A DNA stretch of 64,000 bases from an uncultured Eubacteriales bacterium (GTDB lineage Bacteria; Bacillota; Clostridia; Oscillospirales; CAG-272), in NCBI GenBank assembly GCA_934446065.1, contig CAKSDP010000004.1:28140-92139 (forward strand), in the 5' to 3' direction. Of the stretch, positions 32,697 to 41,157 are shown one piece after another. The position numbers and the translations under genes are program-made. Position 1 is the stretch's first letter, and the number at the start of each line of letters is the position of its first letter. The notes under the pieces are model-generated. The model saw only the letters and a list, made by a program, of their open reading frames with translations, did no database searches and was not told the origin of the DNA.

Positions 32697-33308
32697 ATGA
32701 ACGATCCCTATAAGGTACTCGGCGTGTCGCGCGATGCGACTGACGACGAGATAAAAGCGGCGTACAGAGAGCTTGCGAAAAAGTATCACCCGGACAATTA
32801 CGCCGACAGTCCCCTCGCCGATCTCGTCGAGGAGAAAATGAAGGAAATAAATGAGGCATACGACACGATACGCAAGGAGCGTGCCGGCGGGCGTCAGGGC
32901 GCCTTCTCCTCATCCGGAGGATACGGCGGCAGCACGTCCGGCGGTACAACGTCGTTTGCGAATGTGCGTCAGCTCATATCGCAGGGGCGCTATTCCGAGG
33001 CGGAGCTGGTGCTTGATTCCGTGTCATCGAACAACCGCAGCGCGGAGTGGAACTATCTCAAGGGATGCGTGCTGCTTCAGCGCGGCGCAGTGTATGATGC
33101 CGCAAGACATATCGACGCCGCCTGCTATATGGATCCCTCAAATGAGGAGTACCGGAACGCGCGCGACAGCATAAGAAACTATTCCTCCGGTGGGCGTATG
33201 TACAGACAGGGCGGCTCGTCCGATGAGATGTGCAACCTCTGCTCGTCACTCTTGTGCGCGGATTGCCTCTGCGAATGCTGCGGCGGCGACCTGATCCCCT
33301 GCTGCTGA
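32697..33308 (+). CDS. J-domain protein with cysteine-rich tail
   Basis: A 203-residue DnaJ-like co-chaperone. The N-terminal J domain (residues 1-62) has the HPD motif at 31-33, needed to stimulate an Hsp70 ATPase. A glycine/serine-rich linker follows, then a TPR-like helical stretch near 88-155 (LISQGRYSEAELVLDSV). The last 25 residues are extremely rich in cysteine (CNLCSSLLCADCLCECCGG), unlike the zinc fingers of DnaJ proper. It lacks the DnaJ substrate-binding domains, so a dedicated client is likely, perhaps its DUF5685 neighbour. AAGGAT precedes the ATG. Confidence 0.9.
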   Translation: MNDPYKVLGVSRDATDDEIKAAYRELAKKYHPDNYADSPLADLVEEKMKEINEAYDTIRKERAGGRQGAFSSSGGYGGSTSGGTTSFANVRQLISQGRYSEAELVLDSVSSNNRSAEWNYLKGCVLLQRGAVYDAARHIDAACYMDPSNEEYRNARDSIRNYSSGGRMYRQGGSSDEMCNLCSSLLCADCLCECCGGDLIPCC

Positions 33309-33315
33309 GGTGCAT

Positions 33316-33858
33316 ATGGGACGACGTAATACAGGAAAGACCGCAGCGCGGACGGCGCTTGCCGGTATGTTCTCCGCGCTGAGCGTTGTGGTGCTGTTTC
33401 TCGGGTATGCGACCGGTGTGCTTGATCTTTGCGCCGTCGCCGTGACGTCAATGTTCATCGCTGTCTCAATGATCGAGCTTGGCGGAGCGTATCCGTATCT
33501 TGTGTGGGCGGTGACGTCGGTCATCTCTCTTGTGATCCTGCCGGACAAGCTTCTCGCGTTCGAGTACATTCTGTTCGGCGGTATATACCCGATCCTGAAG
33601 CTGTATTTCGAGAGAATACGGCGCAGATGGCTCGAGTGGGTGGTCAAGCTCGCGTATGCGGCGGCAGTGCTTGCGGTGCTGTATGCAATGTCGCGGTTCG
33701 TGCTCGGACTTCCGATGGAGACGGGTGTGCTTGCGTGGGCGCTGCTCGTATCGTACATTGTGTTTTTTGCGGCGTTCGACCGCTCGCTGACCGTGACGCT
33801 TACGTGGTACGTCATAAAGATCAGACCGAAACTCACGTTTCTGAAGAAGCTCCGCTGA
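33316..33858 (+). CDS. Multi-pass membrane protein
   Basis: A 180-residue hydrophobic protein with about five membrane segments (residues 15-35, 38-58, 63-83, 110-130, 135-155) and basic loops. A GTG two codons upstream is possible, but GAGG lies five bases from the ATG at 33316. The general layout recalls ECF S-component or DUF2232-like proteins, but no family motif is clear enough to name it. It is seven bases behind the J-domain gene, so it belongs to the same operon. Confidence 0.75.
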   Translation: MGRRNTGKTAARTALAGMFSALSVVVLFLGYATGVLDLCAVAVTSMFIAVSMIELGGAYPYLVWAVTSVISLVILPDKLLAFEYILFGGIYPILKLYFERIRRRWLEWVVKLAYAAAVLAVLYAMSRFVLGLPMETGVLAWALLVSYIVFFAAFDRSLTVTLTWYVIKIRPKLTFLKKLR

Positions 33859-33913
33859 GATTCGATATCAGATCGCGGCGGACTTCGACGGCAAGTTTTC
33901 ATATACATACAAA

Positions 33914-33940
33914 AAACCTCCGGCGATCTGCCGGAGGTTT
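33914..33940. terminator. Bidirectional terminator between the dnaJ group and mscL
   Basis: AAACCTCCGGC (33914-33924) and GCCGGAGGTTT (33930-33940) are a perfect 11-base-pair stem with A-run to the left and T-rich sequence to the right. It sits between convergent genes. Confidence 0.9.
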
Positions 33941-33944
33941 CGAT

Positions 33945-34421
33945 TTATTCTGTTTTATCGGATGCTTCTTCAGCTTCGCCCGCGTCCTTTTTCAGAAGAT
34001 CGCGGATCTCGGTGAGAAGCTCTTCCGTCGTGGGAGCCGGATCCTCTTCGGGTTCCGGTTCTTCCTCTTTTTTGTGGATTATCTTGTCCTTTGCGCCGAG
34101 CACGACCTTCAGCATCACGAATACGCAGAGTGAAACGATCAGAAAATCGAGTACGGTCTGAAGAAAATTGCCGTAGCAGAGCGCGACCTCTGCTGAAACA
34201 TTGCCCGCCGAATCAACGGTCGCAGGCTCGATCACCCATTTGAGCTCGGAAACATTCAGCCGCCCGACGACAAGCCCGACCACGGGCATTATCACGTCGT
34301 TTACAAGGCTTGTCACGATCTTTCCGAACGCACCGCCGATGATGACCGCCACAGCCATGTCAACGACATTGCCCTTGGCGATAAATGCCTTGAATTCTTC
34401 CGCGAATTTTTTTACCTTCAT
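33945..34421 (-). CDS. mscL: Large-conductance mechanosensitive channel
   Basis: MscL forms a pentameric emergency-release channel that opens on hypo-osmotic shock. The 158-residue protein has the N-terminal helix (KKFAEEFKAFIAKGNVVDMAVAV), the pore helix TM1 with the VIIGGAFGKIVTSLVNDVIMP motif, and TM2 near residues 85-105. The C-terminal tail is unusually long and acidic (KEEEPEPEEDPAP) before the usual cytoplasmic helix. It starts 26 bases after the glucokinase gene and probably shares its transcript. Confidence 0.96.
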   Translation of the reverse strand: MKVKKFAEEFKAFIAKGNVVDMAVAVIIGGAFGKIVTSLVNDVIMPVVGLVVGRLNVSELKWVIEPATVDSAGNVSAEVALCYGNFLQTVLDFLIVSLCVFVMLKVVLGAKDKIIHKKEEEPEPEEDPAPTTEELLTEIRDLLKKDAGEAEEASDKTE

Positions 34422-34447
34422 GCGAAATGCCTCCGTCTGTCGGAAAA

Positions 34448-35410
34448 TTACAGTCCGAGTGCTGCCGCGCCGATTATTCCGGCGTCGTTGCCAAGCTGCG
34501 CAATGCGGATCTCAGTGCGGCGCTCTGCATTTTCGGAGTTGTAGACCTCGCCCCAGACAGCCTTGTTCAGCGGAACGAGAAGATTGTCGCCCTCGCCGCA
34601 GATACCGCCGCCGATGGACAGTACGCTCGGCTGGAATATGTTGATGATGTTTGAGATTCCGCAGGCAAGATAGCTTATGTACTCGTCAACGACCTCGGCT
34701 GCCGCAGCATCGCCCTGCTTCATTGCGGCGAACGCGGTCTTGCCGGATACCTTGGAGCCTTCGATCATCTTTGTCATCATCGTCTCACGACCGGACTTCT
34801 TGCACTCCTCGATCTTTTCCTTGGTCATGTTGATAAGACCGGTAGCAGAGCTGTAAGCCTCCCAACAGCCGTCTCTGCCGCATGAGCAGTGACGTCCGCC
34901 GTGCGAGATCACCATGTGACCAAGCTCGGCGCCCGCGTGGTTGAAGCCGCTGTAAACCTTGCCGTCGATGATGATTCCGCCGCCGACACCGGTGCCGAGC
35001 GTGATCATGACGGAGTAGCGCTCGCCCTTTGCCGCGCCGGCTACCGCCTCGGCAAGAGCTGCCGCGTTTGCGTCGTTCTCAATGATAACGCAGGAAATGC
35101 CGCTCATCTCGGAGAGCTTCGCCGCGATCGGGAAATTTCTGAACGGGAGATTGTTTGCGTATTCAATGATGCCGGTCTCGCTGTTTGCGGTACCGGGAGC
35201 GGCGATGCCCGCGCACTCGATGTCGGAGAGCGACAGACCCGCGTCCTTTACGATGTCAAGGCACAGCTTCGCCATGTCTGCGACGATCTCGTCTGCCGGA
35301 CGCGATGCCAGAGTCGGAACACTGCCCTTCTTCAGAATGTTCAGGTTCTCATCGACAACACCTGCGGCGATGTTCGTTCCGCCGAGGTCGATTCCGATAA
35401 AATATCTCAT
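34448..35410 (-). CDS. ROK-family glucokinase
   Basis: ATP-dependent sugar kinase, 320 residues from ATG 35410 (AAAGGAT about ten bases upstream; a longer frame has no signal). The phosphate-binding GIDLGGTN is at residues 5-12, the catalytic ENDANAAALAE near 120, and the ROK zinc motif CSCGRDGCWE near 165-175. Later motifs are SIGGGICGEG and NDAGIIGAAALG. No helix-turn-helix is present, so it is an enzyme, not a repressor. It is divergent from the large carbohydrate ABC operon, which suggests that it phosphorylates glucose imported by that system. The exact sugar is inferred. Confidence 0.93.
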   Translation of the reverse strand: MRYFIGIDLGGTNIAAGVVDENLNILKKGSVPTLASRPADEIVADMAKLCLDIVKDAGLSLSDIECAGIAAPGTANSETGIIEYANNLPFRNFPIAAKLSEMSGISCVIIENDANAAALAEAVAGAAKGERYSVMITLGTGVGGGIIIDGKVYSGFNHAGAELGHMVISHGGRHCSCGRDGCWEAYSSATGLINMTKEKIEECKKSGRETMMTKMIEGSKVSGKTAFAAMKQGDAAAAEVVDEYISYLACGISNIINIFQPSVLSIGGGICGEGDNLLVPLNKAVWGEVYNSENAERRTEIRIAQLGNDAGIIGAAALGL

Positions 35411-35512
35411 GTGTATGATCCTTTCTTTCGGCGTGCGGGCGAAAGAGAATGTCCGACGCCGGTTTGAAAACTGCCGTTTCAAACATTTGGTGTATATGAA
35501 ATTTACCCTTTA

Positions 35513-35541
35513 ATTATATATATCATATCAGCGATTGTCAA
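35513..35541 (-). promoter_or_regulatory. Sigma-A promoter of the glucokinase-mscL operon
   Basis: Minus-strand TTGACA (35536-35541) and TATAAT (35513-35518) with a 17-base spacer, both perfect. The leader of about 95 bases contains an inverted repeat, GTTTGAAA (35462-35469) and TTTCAAAC (35477-35484), which may be an operator or an RNA hairpin. Confidence 0.88.
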
Positions 35542-36040
35542 GATGGATGTGAAAAACCGGTCGAATATTTTTGATAAGTAACAAAAATGTGAGAAATATT
35601 AACAGAAAATACCCGATCCGAGGAAAAACGCGGCTTTTCTCGCCCGTTGGCGTGTGAAAAAATCAATTTTGTGCAAAATGTATATGTGTAGAAAATTCGG
35701 GGGTAAAATTGTGCACATCTCACAAATATTAAATGTCACAATGTGACGGATAAATGTTTACAAAGTCATGATTTAGTGGAAATGGAGTAAATTTAATTTA
35801 CCTTGTGTGCGGTTTTACCAAATAAGGCGGGAAAATCGCCCGTCTGCGCAAAATATAGTGATAACAAACGGGATGCGGATAAACGCCGCGTAAATTACAT
35901 TTACCAAGTTTGACGACAATCTGAACGCCGTGCCCTGCACGCGGAACCACCGCGCGAAAATGCCCTGCAAGAGATGCGATAATACGCCGCAGCGCGGCAA
36001 TTTGCGGCGGTCGGAAGAAAAAGAAGAGCGCTCACCGCGC
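35542..36040. promoter_or_regulatory. Long divergent intergenic region with palindromes
   Basis: A+T-rich, no credible gene. It holds three clear palindromes: GTCACA-A-TGTGAC (35735-35747), GTAAATT-T-AATTTAC (35787-35801) and GTAAAT-TAC-ATTTAC (35890-35904). The last two share the half-site GTAAAT/ATTTAC with a three-base centre, 103 bases apart. They look like operators for one regulator acting on the divergent promoters of glucokinase and the ABC operon. Confidence 0.55.
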
Positions 36041-36069
36041 TTGACATTTCGGCGCCTTTGTGCTATCAT
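36041..36069 (+). promoter_or_regulatory. Sigma-A promoter of the carbohydrate ABC operon
   Basis: TTGACA (36041-36046) and TATCAT (36064-36069) with a 17-base spacer. The leader to the ATG at 36284 is about 205 bases. Confidence 0.82.
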
Positions 36070-36082
36070 ATCCGTATATATT

Positions 36083-36237
36083 CGGGGTATTCTGTACCCC
36101 GTGCCCGCAAAAATGACAATAATGCGCGCGAACTCGGCACAGTGGCAACACCGCCGGCGGCGGTGCGCCTTGTATGTCGATTTTTGCCATGTATACCGGA
36201 GGCCCGGAGGGTTTGCCGGATTCTGCCGGGGCATGGC
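36083..36237 (+). promoter_or_regulatory. Structured 5' leader of the carbohydrate ABC operon
   Basis: Contains the hairpin CGGGGTA/TACCCCG (36084-36101), a GC-rich CACCGCC/GGCGGTG stem near 36150 and an outer GCCATG/CATGGC stem (36186-36237) enclosing repeated CCGG blocks. No known riboswitch class is recognised and no T-run follows, so transcript stability or translation control is as likely as sensing. Confidence 0.35.
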
Positions 36238-36283
36238 GCATTCGCGCGGGAGCTTGGCATGATATTTTCAGGAGGATGGTTTT

Positions 36284-39259
36284 ATGATGAAAACCAAGAG
36301 GCTCTTAACATCGGTGCTTGCCGGAGCAATGGTGCTTGCATCCGCGATACCCGTGTTTGCCGCTGAGACGGACGGCACGTCCGATAGCAACACATCGGCT
36401 GTCGCTACCGTCAACTCGTTCGACTTCATTTCCTACGGCGACTACCTCGCAAAATACGAATCTGCCGAAAACGGAAAGAAGACTGTCGAGATCAAGGGAA
36501 CAGACTATGACACGGACGGCACCGATGCCGCTGTGTCAGAGGCAAAGAATGTCTACGGCGACAAGGAAGCGTGCCTGCTTGTCCCTGTTGACGGCACCGC
36601 TCGGTGGAAATTTGAAATTCCCGACGCCGGACTCTACAACATAGAGATCGTATACGCTGCCGTGACTAAAGAAGGCTCGAACGGCGAGACCACGTCCAGT
36701 ACGAACAACATTGAGCGTATCCTTAATGTGAACGGCGAGGTGCCGTTCCTCGAGTCCCGTCACATTGCGCTCAAGAAGTCGTGGTCGTTCAACTACACCG
36801 AGAACGAGGACGGCGAGCTGAGATTCGAGACTGACGGAATCGGAAACGAGCTCCGCCCGACGCTGAAGTTTATCGGCGGATGGGAGGATCTCACTCTCTT
36901 CGATACGTCCACGTATTACGCAGAACCCTTCCTTTATTATTTTAATAAGGGCGAGAACACGATCTCCCTTTACGGTATCCGCGAGGATATGTATATAAAG
37001 GAGATAATCGTAAAGGCGCCGGAAGCTCTTCCGAGCTACGCTGACGTTCTCAAGGAGTATTCGAGCAAGGGCTACGCTGCTGCGGACGCCGAGCCGATTT
37101 ACATAAACGCGGAAACCCCCGCTGTTGTATCAAGCTCCACCATCACCCCCGGTTACGACCGTTCCTCCGCGATCTCCGAGCCGCAGGGCGCGACCACGAT
37201 CAAGAGAAACATAATCGGCGGTACAAACTGGACAAACACGAGCGACTATGTAAAGTACAACTTTACGGTCGAGCGCGACGGACTGTATTCGATAGTCCTC
37301 CGCTATAAGCAGGATTCCGTTCCCGGCGTATTCGTTTCAAGAGCTGTTATGATCGACGGCGAGTACCCGTTTGCGGAAGCAAAGAACTGCCGCTTTGACT
37401 ATAAGCAGGACTGGCAGGTCGGACCTCTCGCCGATAGCGAGAACGAGTTCCAGTTCTACCTCTCCGCAGGTGAGCACGAGATCACGCTTACCGCGACCGT
37501 CGGCGAGTTCGGCGAGATCCTCACCAGAGTTAACGATATCTCGGATCAGCTCAACGACGACTACCTGCAGATCGTCAAGCTGACCGGTGCTTACCCTGAT
37601 GATACGCGTGACTACGGCTTCAGCCGCGTCATGCCCGACGTTATCCGAAACATCGCAAGGTGTGCGGATGACCTCCAGGACATCGTCGACACCATCGGCG
37701 AGATGTCCGGCGGAAAGAGCCAGAACACTTCAACGCTTGAGACCGCGATCCTCACCCTCCGCGCGATGGGCGAGAGCGAGCGAAGCATTGCCGAGAACCT
37801 CGGCGTTATGAAGTCGCACGTCTCGAGCCTCAGCTCCTGGTGTTCCGACCTCACCTCTCAGCCGCTTCAGATCGACTACATCATGGTGCAGTCGCCCGAT
37901 GCAGAACTGCCGAAGGCAGCCGCAGGCATTATGGACAGCCTGAAGTACGAGCTCGGTCAGTTCTTCGGAAGCTTCTACGCTGATTACAATACCTTCAAAG
38001 ACGACAACAACACCGACGAAAACGTCGGAACAAACGGCTCGATCGAGTGCTGGACCTCCAGCGGACGAGATCAGGCAACGATCATCCGTGACCTTACGAA
38101 CAGTGGATTCTGTAAGGATACCGGAATCAGCGTCAGCCTGAAGCTTGTCGACGGCGGCGCACTCCTTCCCTCGATCCTCGCGGGAATCGGACCCGATATC
38201 AGCCTTGATGCGTCATCGCCTATCGATTACGCGATCCGAGGCGCAGTCCTTCCGCTGAACGACATGGAGAACTTCGACGAGGTATGCAAGAACTTCTACC
38301 CGTCGGCGCTCACGTCCCTCTCCCTTTACGGAAAGACTTACGCACTGCCCACCACCCTCGAGTTCAACATGATGTTCGTCCGTAACGACATTATGGCACA
38401 GCTCGGACTTGAGGTGCCGAAGACATGGGATGACTTCCTCGCACTTATCCCTGTGCTCGAGTTCAACAACATGACCGTTATCCTCCCCAATGACTACAAG
38501 CTGTTCCTCTACCAGAGAGGCGGAAATGTCTGGGATGAGACAAGCGACAATCCTCTTGAGCACGGTTGGAGAACAACTCTCGACGACAACCTGACGCTGA
38601 CCGCGTTTACCGAGATGTGTAATATGTACACTCAGTATTCGCTGCTTGCACAGGCTGACTTCAGTACACGATTCAAGACAGGCGTTGCGCCTATCGGTAT
38701 CACGAGCTATTCGTCATACACCACCCTCACCGTATTCGCACCTGAGATCGCCGGACTTTGGGAAATGCATACGCTTCCCGGAACCGTGCAGGAGGATGGA
38801 AGCATTGACTATACCGCGATCGTCAGCACGGTCGGTATCTCGCTGCTGAAGGGCGTTGACGATGCCGACGCAACATGGAAGTTTATGTGCTGGTACACCG
38901 GCAAGGATTTCCAGGTAGACTACTGTAACGAGCTTATAGCACTGCTCGGCGCCGCTGCGAAGACCACTACCGCAAATATCGACGCAATGGCGGAGATGCC
39001 GTGGAGCGCATCCGAGTATGCAATGCTGATGGATCAGTATGAGCATACCGTAGGTATCCCCTCTTATCCCGGAAACTATGTCATCGACCGTTATACCGGC
39101 ATGGCGTTCAACGCAGCTTATAACGACGGTGCAAATCCCTCTGAGGCGCTGCTCCAGTACGTGAATGCAGCAAACCAGGAGATCACGAGAAAGCGTACCG
39201 AGTTCAATATGCCGACTTATCCGGGAAATAACTCAGATAAATCGGACGCAACCGAGTAA
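36284..39259 (+). CDS. Secreted carbohydrate-binding ABC substrate-binding protein with two N-terminal beta-sandwich domains
   Basis: A 991-residue secreted protein. A signal peptide (residues 1-28, ending PVFAAE) has no lipobox cysteine, unusual for a Gram-positive solute-binding protein. Two similar beta-rich domains follow at about 45-250 and 275-440; each has a VNGEVPF/IDGEYPF core and resembles carbohydrate-binding modules. A helical linker (about 440-560) leads to a family 1 sugar-binding domain at about 590-960 (LLPSILAGIGPDI, TWDDFLALIPVL, WKFMCWYTG). GGAGG is eight bases from the ATG. It is the first gene of an operon with two permease pairs, so it probably delivers an oligosaccharide to one or both. 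Confidence 0.9.
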   Translation: MMKTKRLLTSVLAGAMVLASAIPVFAAETDGTSDSNTSAVATVNSFDFISYGDYLAKYESAENGKKTVEIKGTDYDTDGTDAAVSEAKNVYGDKEACLLVPVDGTARWKFEIPDAGLYNIEIVYAAVTKEGSNGETTSSTNNIERILNVNGEVPFLESRHIALKKSWSFNYTENEDGELRFETDGIGNELRPTLKFIGGWEDLTLFDTSTYYAEPFLYYFNKGENTISLYGIREDMYIKEIIVKAPEALPSYADVLKEYSSKGYAAADAEPIYINAETPAVVSSSTITPGYDRSSAISEPQGATTIKRNIIGGTNWTNTSDYVKYNFTVERDGLYSIVLRYKQDSVPGVFVSRAVMIDGEYPFAEAKNCRFDYKQDWQVGPLADSENEFQFYLSAGEHEITLTATVGEFGEILTRVNDISDQLNDDYLQIVKLTGAYPDDTRDYGFSRVMPDVIRNIARCADDLQDIVDTIGEMSGGKSQNTSTLETAILTLRAMGESERSIAENLGVMKSHVSSLSSWCSDLTSQPLQIDYIMVQSPDAELPKAAAGIMDSLKYELGQFFGSFYADYNTFKDDNNTDENVGTNGSIECWTSSGRDQATIIRDLTNSGFCKDTGISVSLKLVDGGALLPSILAGIGPDISLDASSPIDYAIRGAVLPLNDMENFDEVCKNFYPSALTSLSLYGKTYALPTTLEFNMMFVRNDIMAQLGLEVPKTWDDFLALIPVLEFNNMTVILPNDYKLFLYQRGGNVWDETSDNPLEHGWRTTLDDNLTLTAFTEMCNMYTQYSLLAQADFSTRFKTGVAPIGITSYSSYTTLTVFAPEIAGLWEMHTLPGTVQEDGSIDYTAIVSTVGISLLKGVDDADATWKFMCWYTGKDFQVDYCNELIALLGAAAKTTTANIDAMAEMPWSASEYAMLMDQYEHTVGIPSYPGNYVIDRYTGMAFNAAYNDGANPSEALLQYVNAANQEITRKRTEFNMPTYPGNNSDKSDATE

Positions 39260-39264
39260 TAAGA

Positions 39265-39277
39265 GCGGGTTTCCCGC
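39265..39277 (+). promoter_or_regulatory. Intercistronic hairpin after the binding-protein gene
   Basis: GCGGG-TTT-CCCGC, five base pairs, six bases after the stop codon, with A-rich sequence instead of T-run. Such small stems behind binding-protein genes commonly protect the upstream mRNA and lower permease output; that role is inferred. Confidence 0.4.
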
Positions 39278-39320
39278 AAAAATCTACATTATGTATATAT
39301 GCTAACAGGAGGATACCTGC

Positions 39321-40256
39321 ATGTCTAATAAAAAAGCCGCTGCGCGCAAGGACATATCCAAGTGGTCGTGGCAGTGGATGATGATGAAGCAGTATAAGAT
39401 CGGCTACGTAATGGTCGCACCTTATATGATACTGTTCTTCATTTTCACGCTGCTCCCGGTCATCGGATCGTTCCTTGTAAGCTTCACTTCCTACAATATG
39501 ATTCAGGTCCCTAAGTTCATATTCATGCAGAACTACGTGAATCTGTTCCTTGCGGATGACCTGTTCGTCGTAGCACTGCGAAACACTATGATGTTCGCTG
39601 TGGTCGTAGGTCCCGGCTCGTTCATAATCGCGCTTATCTGCGCTTGGTTCCTGAACGAAATGTCGCCCCGCGTCCGTTCCATCATGACGTTCATCTTCTA
39701 TGCGCCGTCCCTTTCCGGTAACGCGTTCCTCATCTTTACGCTGCTCTTCTCCGGAGACGGATACGGCTATGCAAACAGCTGGCTCTTGCAGCTCGGCGTT
39801 ATTGATGAACCGATACTTTGGTTTGCAACGCCGAAGTACATAATTCCCCTCGTAATTATCGTCGCTCTGTGGCAGTCGCTCGGTACCTCGTTCCTTGCGT
39901 ACATCGCAGGTCTCCAGGGTATCAACCGCAGCCTCTTTGAGGCGGGTGCCATCGACGGCGTCAAGAACCGTTGGCAGGAGCTTTGGTACATCACGCTGCC
40001 CAGCATGAAGGAGCACCTCATGTTCGGTGCGATCCAGTCCATCACCGGATCGTTCACCTTCGGCGGAATCGTTGAGTCGCTCGCAGGTAACCCCTCGACC
40101 GATTACTGCGCATATACGCTCCAGATGCACCTTAACGAGTACAGCGGAGTCAGATGGGAGGTCGGATATGCTTCGGCAATCGCGATCGTCCTCTTCCTCC
40201 TGATGTTCTGCTCGAACCTTTTTGTCAATCATCTCTTGAAGAAGGTAGGACAGTAA
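39321..40256 (+). CDS. Carbohydrate ABC transporter permease, MalF/UgpA type (pair 1)
   Basis: A 311-residue inner-membrane permease with six predicted segments, the first near residues 32-55. The cytoplasmic EAA loop that docks the ATPase is seen as EAGAIDGVKNRWQELWYITLP near residue 212. AGGAGG lies upstream of the ATG. The next permease starts two bases after its stop, so the two form an obligate pair. No ATPase gene lies in the operon; a shared MsmX-like ATPase is expected. It is a different sequence from the pair-2 permease at 46482, not a recent duplicate. Confidence 0.93.
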   Translation: MSNKKAAARKDISKWSWQWMMMKQYKIGYVMVAPYMILFFIFTLLPVIGSFLVSFTSYNMIQVPKFIFMQNYVNLFLADDLFVVALRNTMMFAVVVGPGSFIIALICAWFLNEMSPRVRSIMTFIFYAPSLSGNAFLIFTLLFSGDGYGYANSWLLQLGVIDEPILWFATPKYIIPLVIIVALWQSLGTSFLAYIAGLQGINRSLFEAGAIDGVKNRWQELWYITLPSMKEHLMFGAIQSITGSFTFGGIVESLAGNPSTDYCAYTLQMHLNEYSGVRWEVGYASAIAIVLFLLMFCSNLFVNHLLKKVGQ

Positions 40257-40257
40257 T

Positions 40258-41142
40258 ATGAAAAAAATGAGAATTCGTAATCACCGCGTCGTCCTCAACC
40301 GGTCGAGGGGCGGTGACACCGGAATCACGATCGTCCTCCTTCTTTTCGGAGTGCTGATGTTCTTCCCGCTGTTCTATGTGGTGATGAACGCGTTCAAACC
40401 CCTTGAGGAATTCTTCTATTTCCCGCCTATCATCATTCCTCATAACCCGACAATGTCAAACTTCACCTACCTGTTCCAGCTCATGTCCACGTCGTGGGTG
40501 CCTTTCTCAAGGTACATCTTCAACACCGTGTTCATCACTGTCGCAGGTGTCGCCGGAAACGTCGTTATCTGCTCGCTCTGCGGATACGCACTGTCGAAGA
40601 TCCCGTTCCCCGGCCGCGGAGTTTGCTTCCAGCTGATTCAGAAGTCCATGATGTTCTCGGCAACCGTTGCCGGAATCATCACGTTCATCATCATGACGCT
40701 GCTCGGATGGGTCGATTCCTATTTCGCAATCATCATCCCCGCATGGGCGTCGAGCATGAACCTCTACCTTATGAAGCAGTTCATGGATTCCAACATCTCC
40801 GACGAGATGCTCGAGAGCGCACGCCTCGACGGATCGTCCGAGTTCCGTACATTCATCTACATTGCAATGCCGCTTGTTAAGCCGGGCTGGTTGACACTTA
40901 TCGTCTACTCCTTCCAGGGACTGTGGGCGACCGGTTCATCCCCCTACATCTACAGCGAGCAGCTCAAAACCATCAACTACGCGATCAGCCAGATCCTTTC
41001 CGGTTCGGGCGCGATCACAACGCTCCGTCAGGGAGCATCCGCAGCATCGAGCCTTATCATGCTCGTCGTGCCTGTTATAGTCTTCATTATCTCTCAGAGT
41101 AACATCATCGAGACGATGGGCTCCAGCGGAATGAAGGACTAA
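40258..41142 (+). CDS. Carbohydrate ABC transporter permease, MalG type (pair 1)
   Basis: A 294-residue permease with six membrane segments; the first at about residues 20-43 (IVLLLFGVLMFFPLFYVVMNAF). The EAA motif is ESARLDGSSEFRTFIYIAMPL near residue 185. It lacks a long periplasmic loop, as is usual for the MalG partner. The ribosome binding site (AAGGTAGGA) lies inside the previous gene, indicating translational coupling. It pairs with the MalF-type protein before it. Confidence 0.93.
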   Translation: MKKMRIRNHRVVLNRSRGGDTGITIVLLLFGVLMFFPLFYVVMNAFKPLEEFFYFPPIIIPHNPTMSNFTYLFQLMSTSWVPFSRYIFNTVFITVAGVAGNVVICSLCGYALSKIPFPGRGVCFQLIQKSMMFSATVAGIITFIIMTLLGWVDSYFAIIIPAWASSMNLYLMKQFMDSNISDEMLESARLDGSSEFRTFIYIAMPLVKPGWLTLIVYSFQGLWATGSSPYIYSEQLKTINYAISQILSGSGAITTLRQGASAASSLIMLVVPVIVFIISQSNIIETMGSSGMKD

Positions 41143-41157
41143 GGAGGATATATAAAT

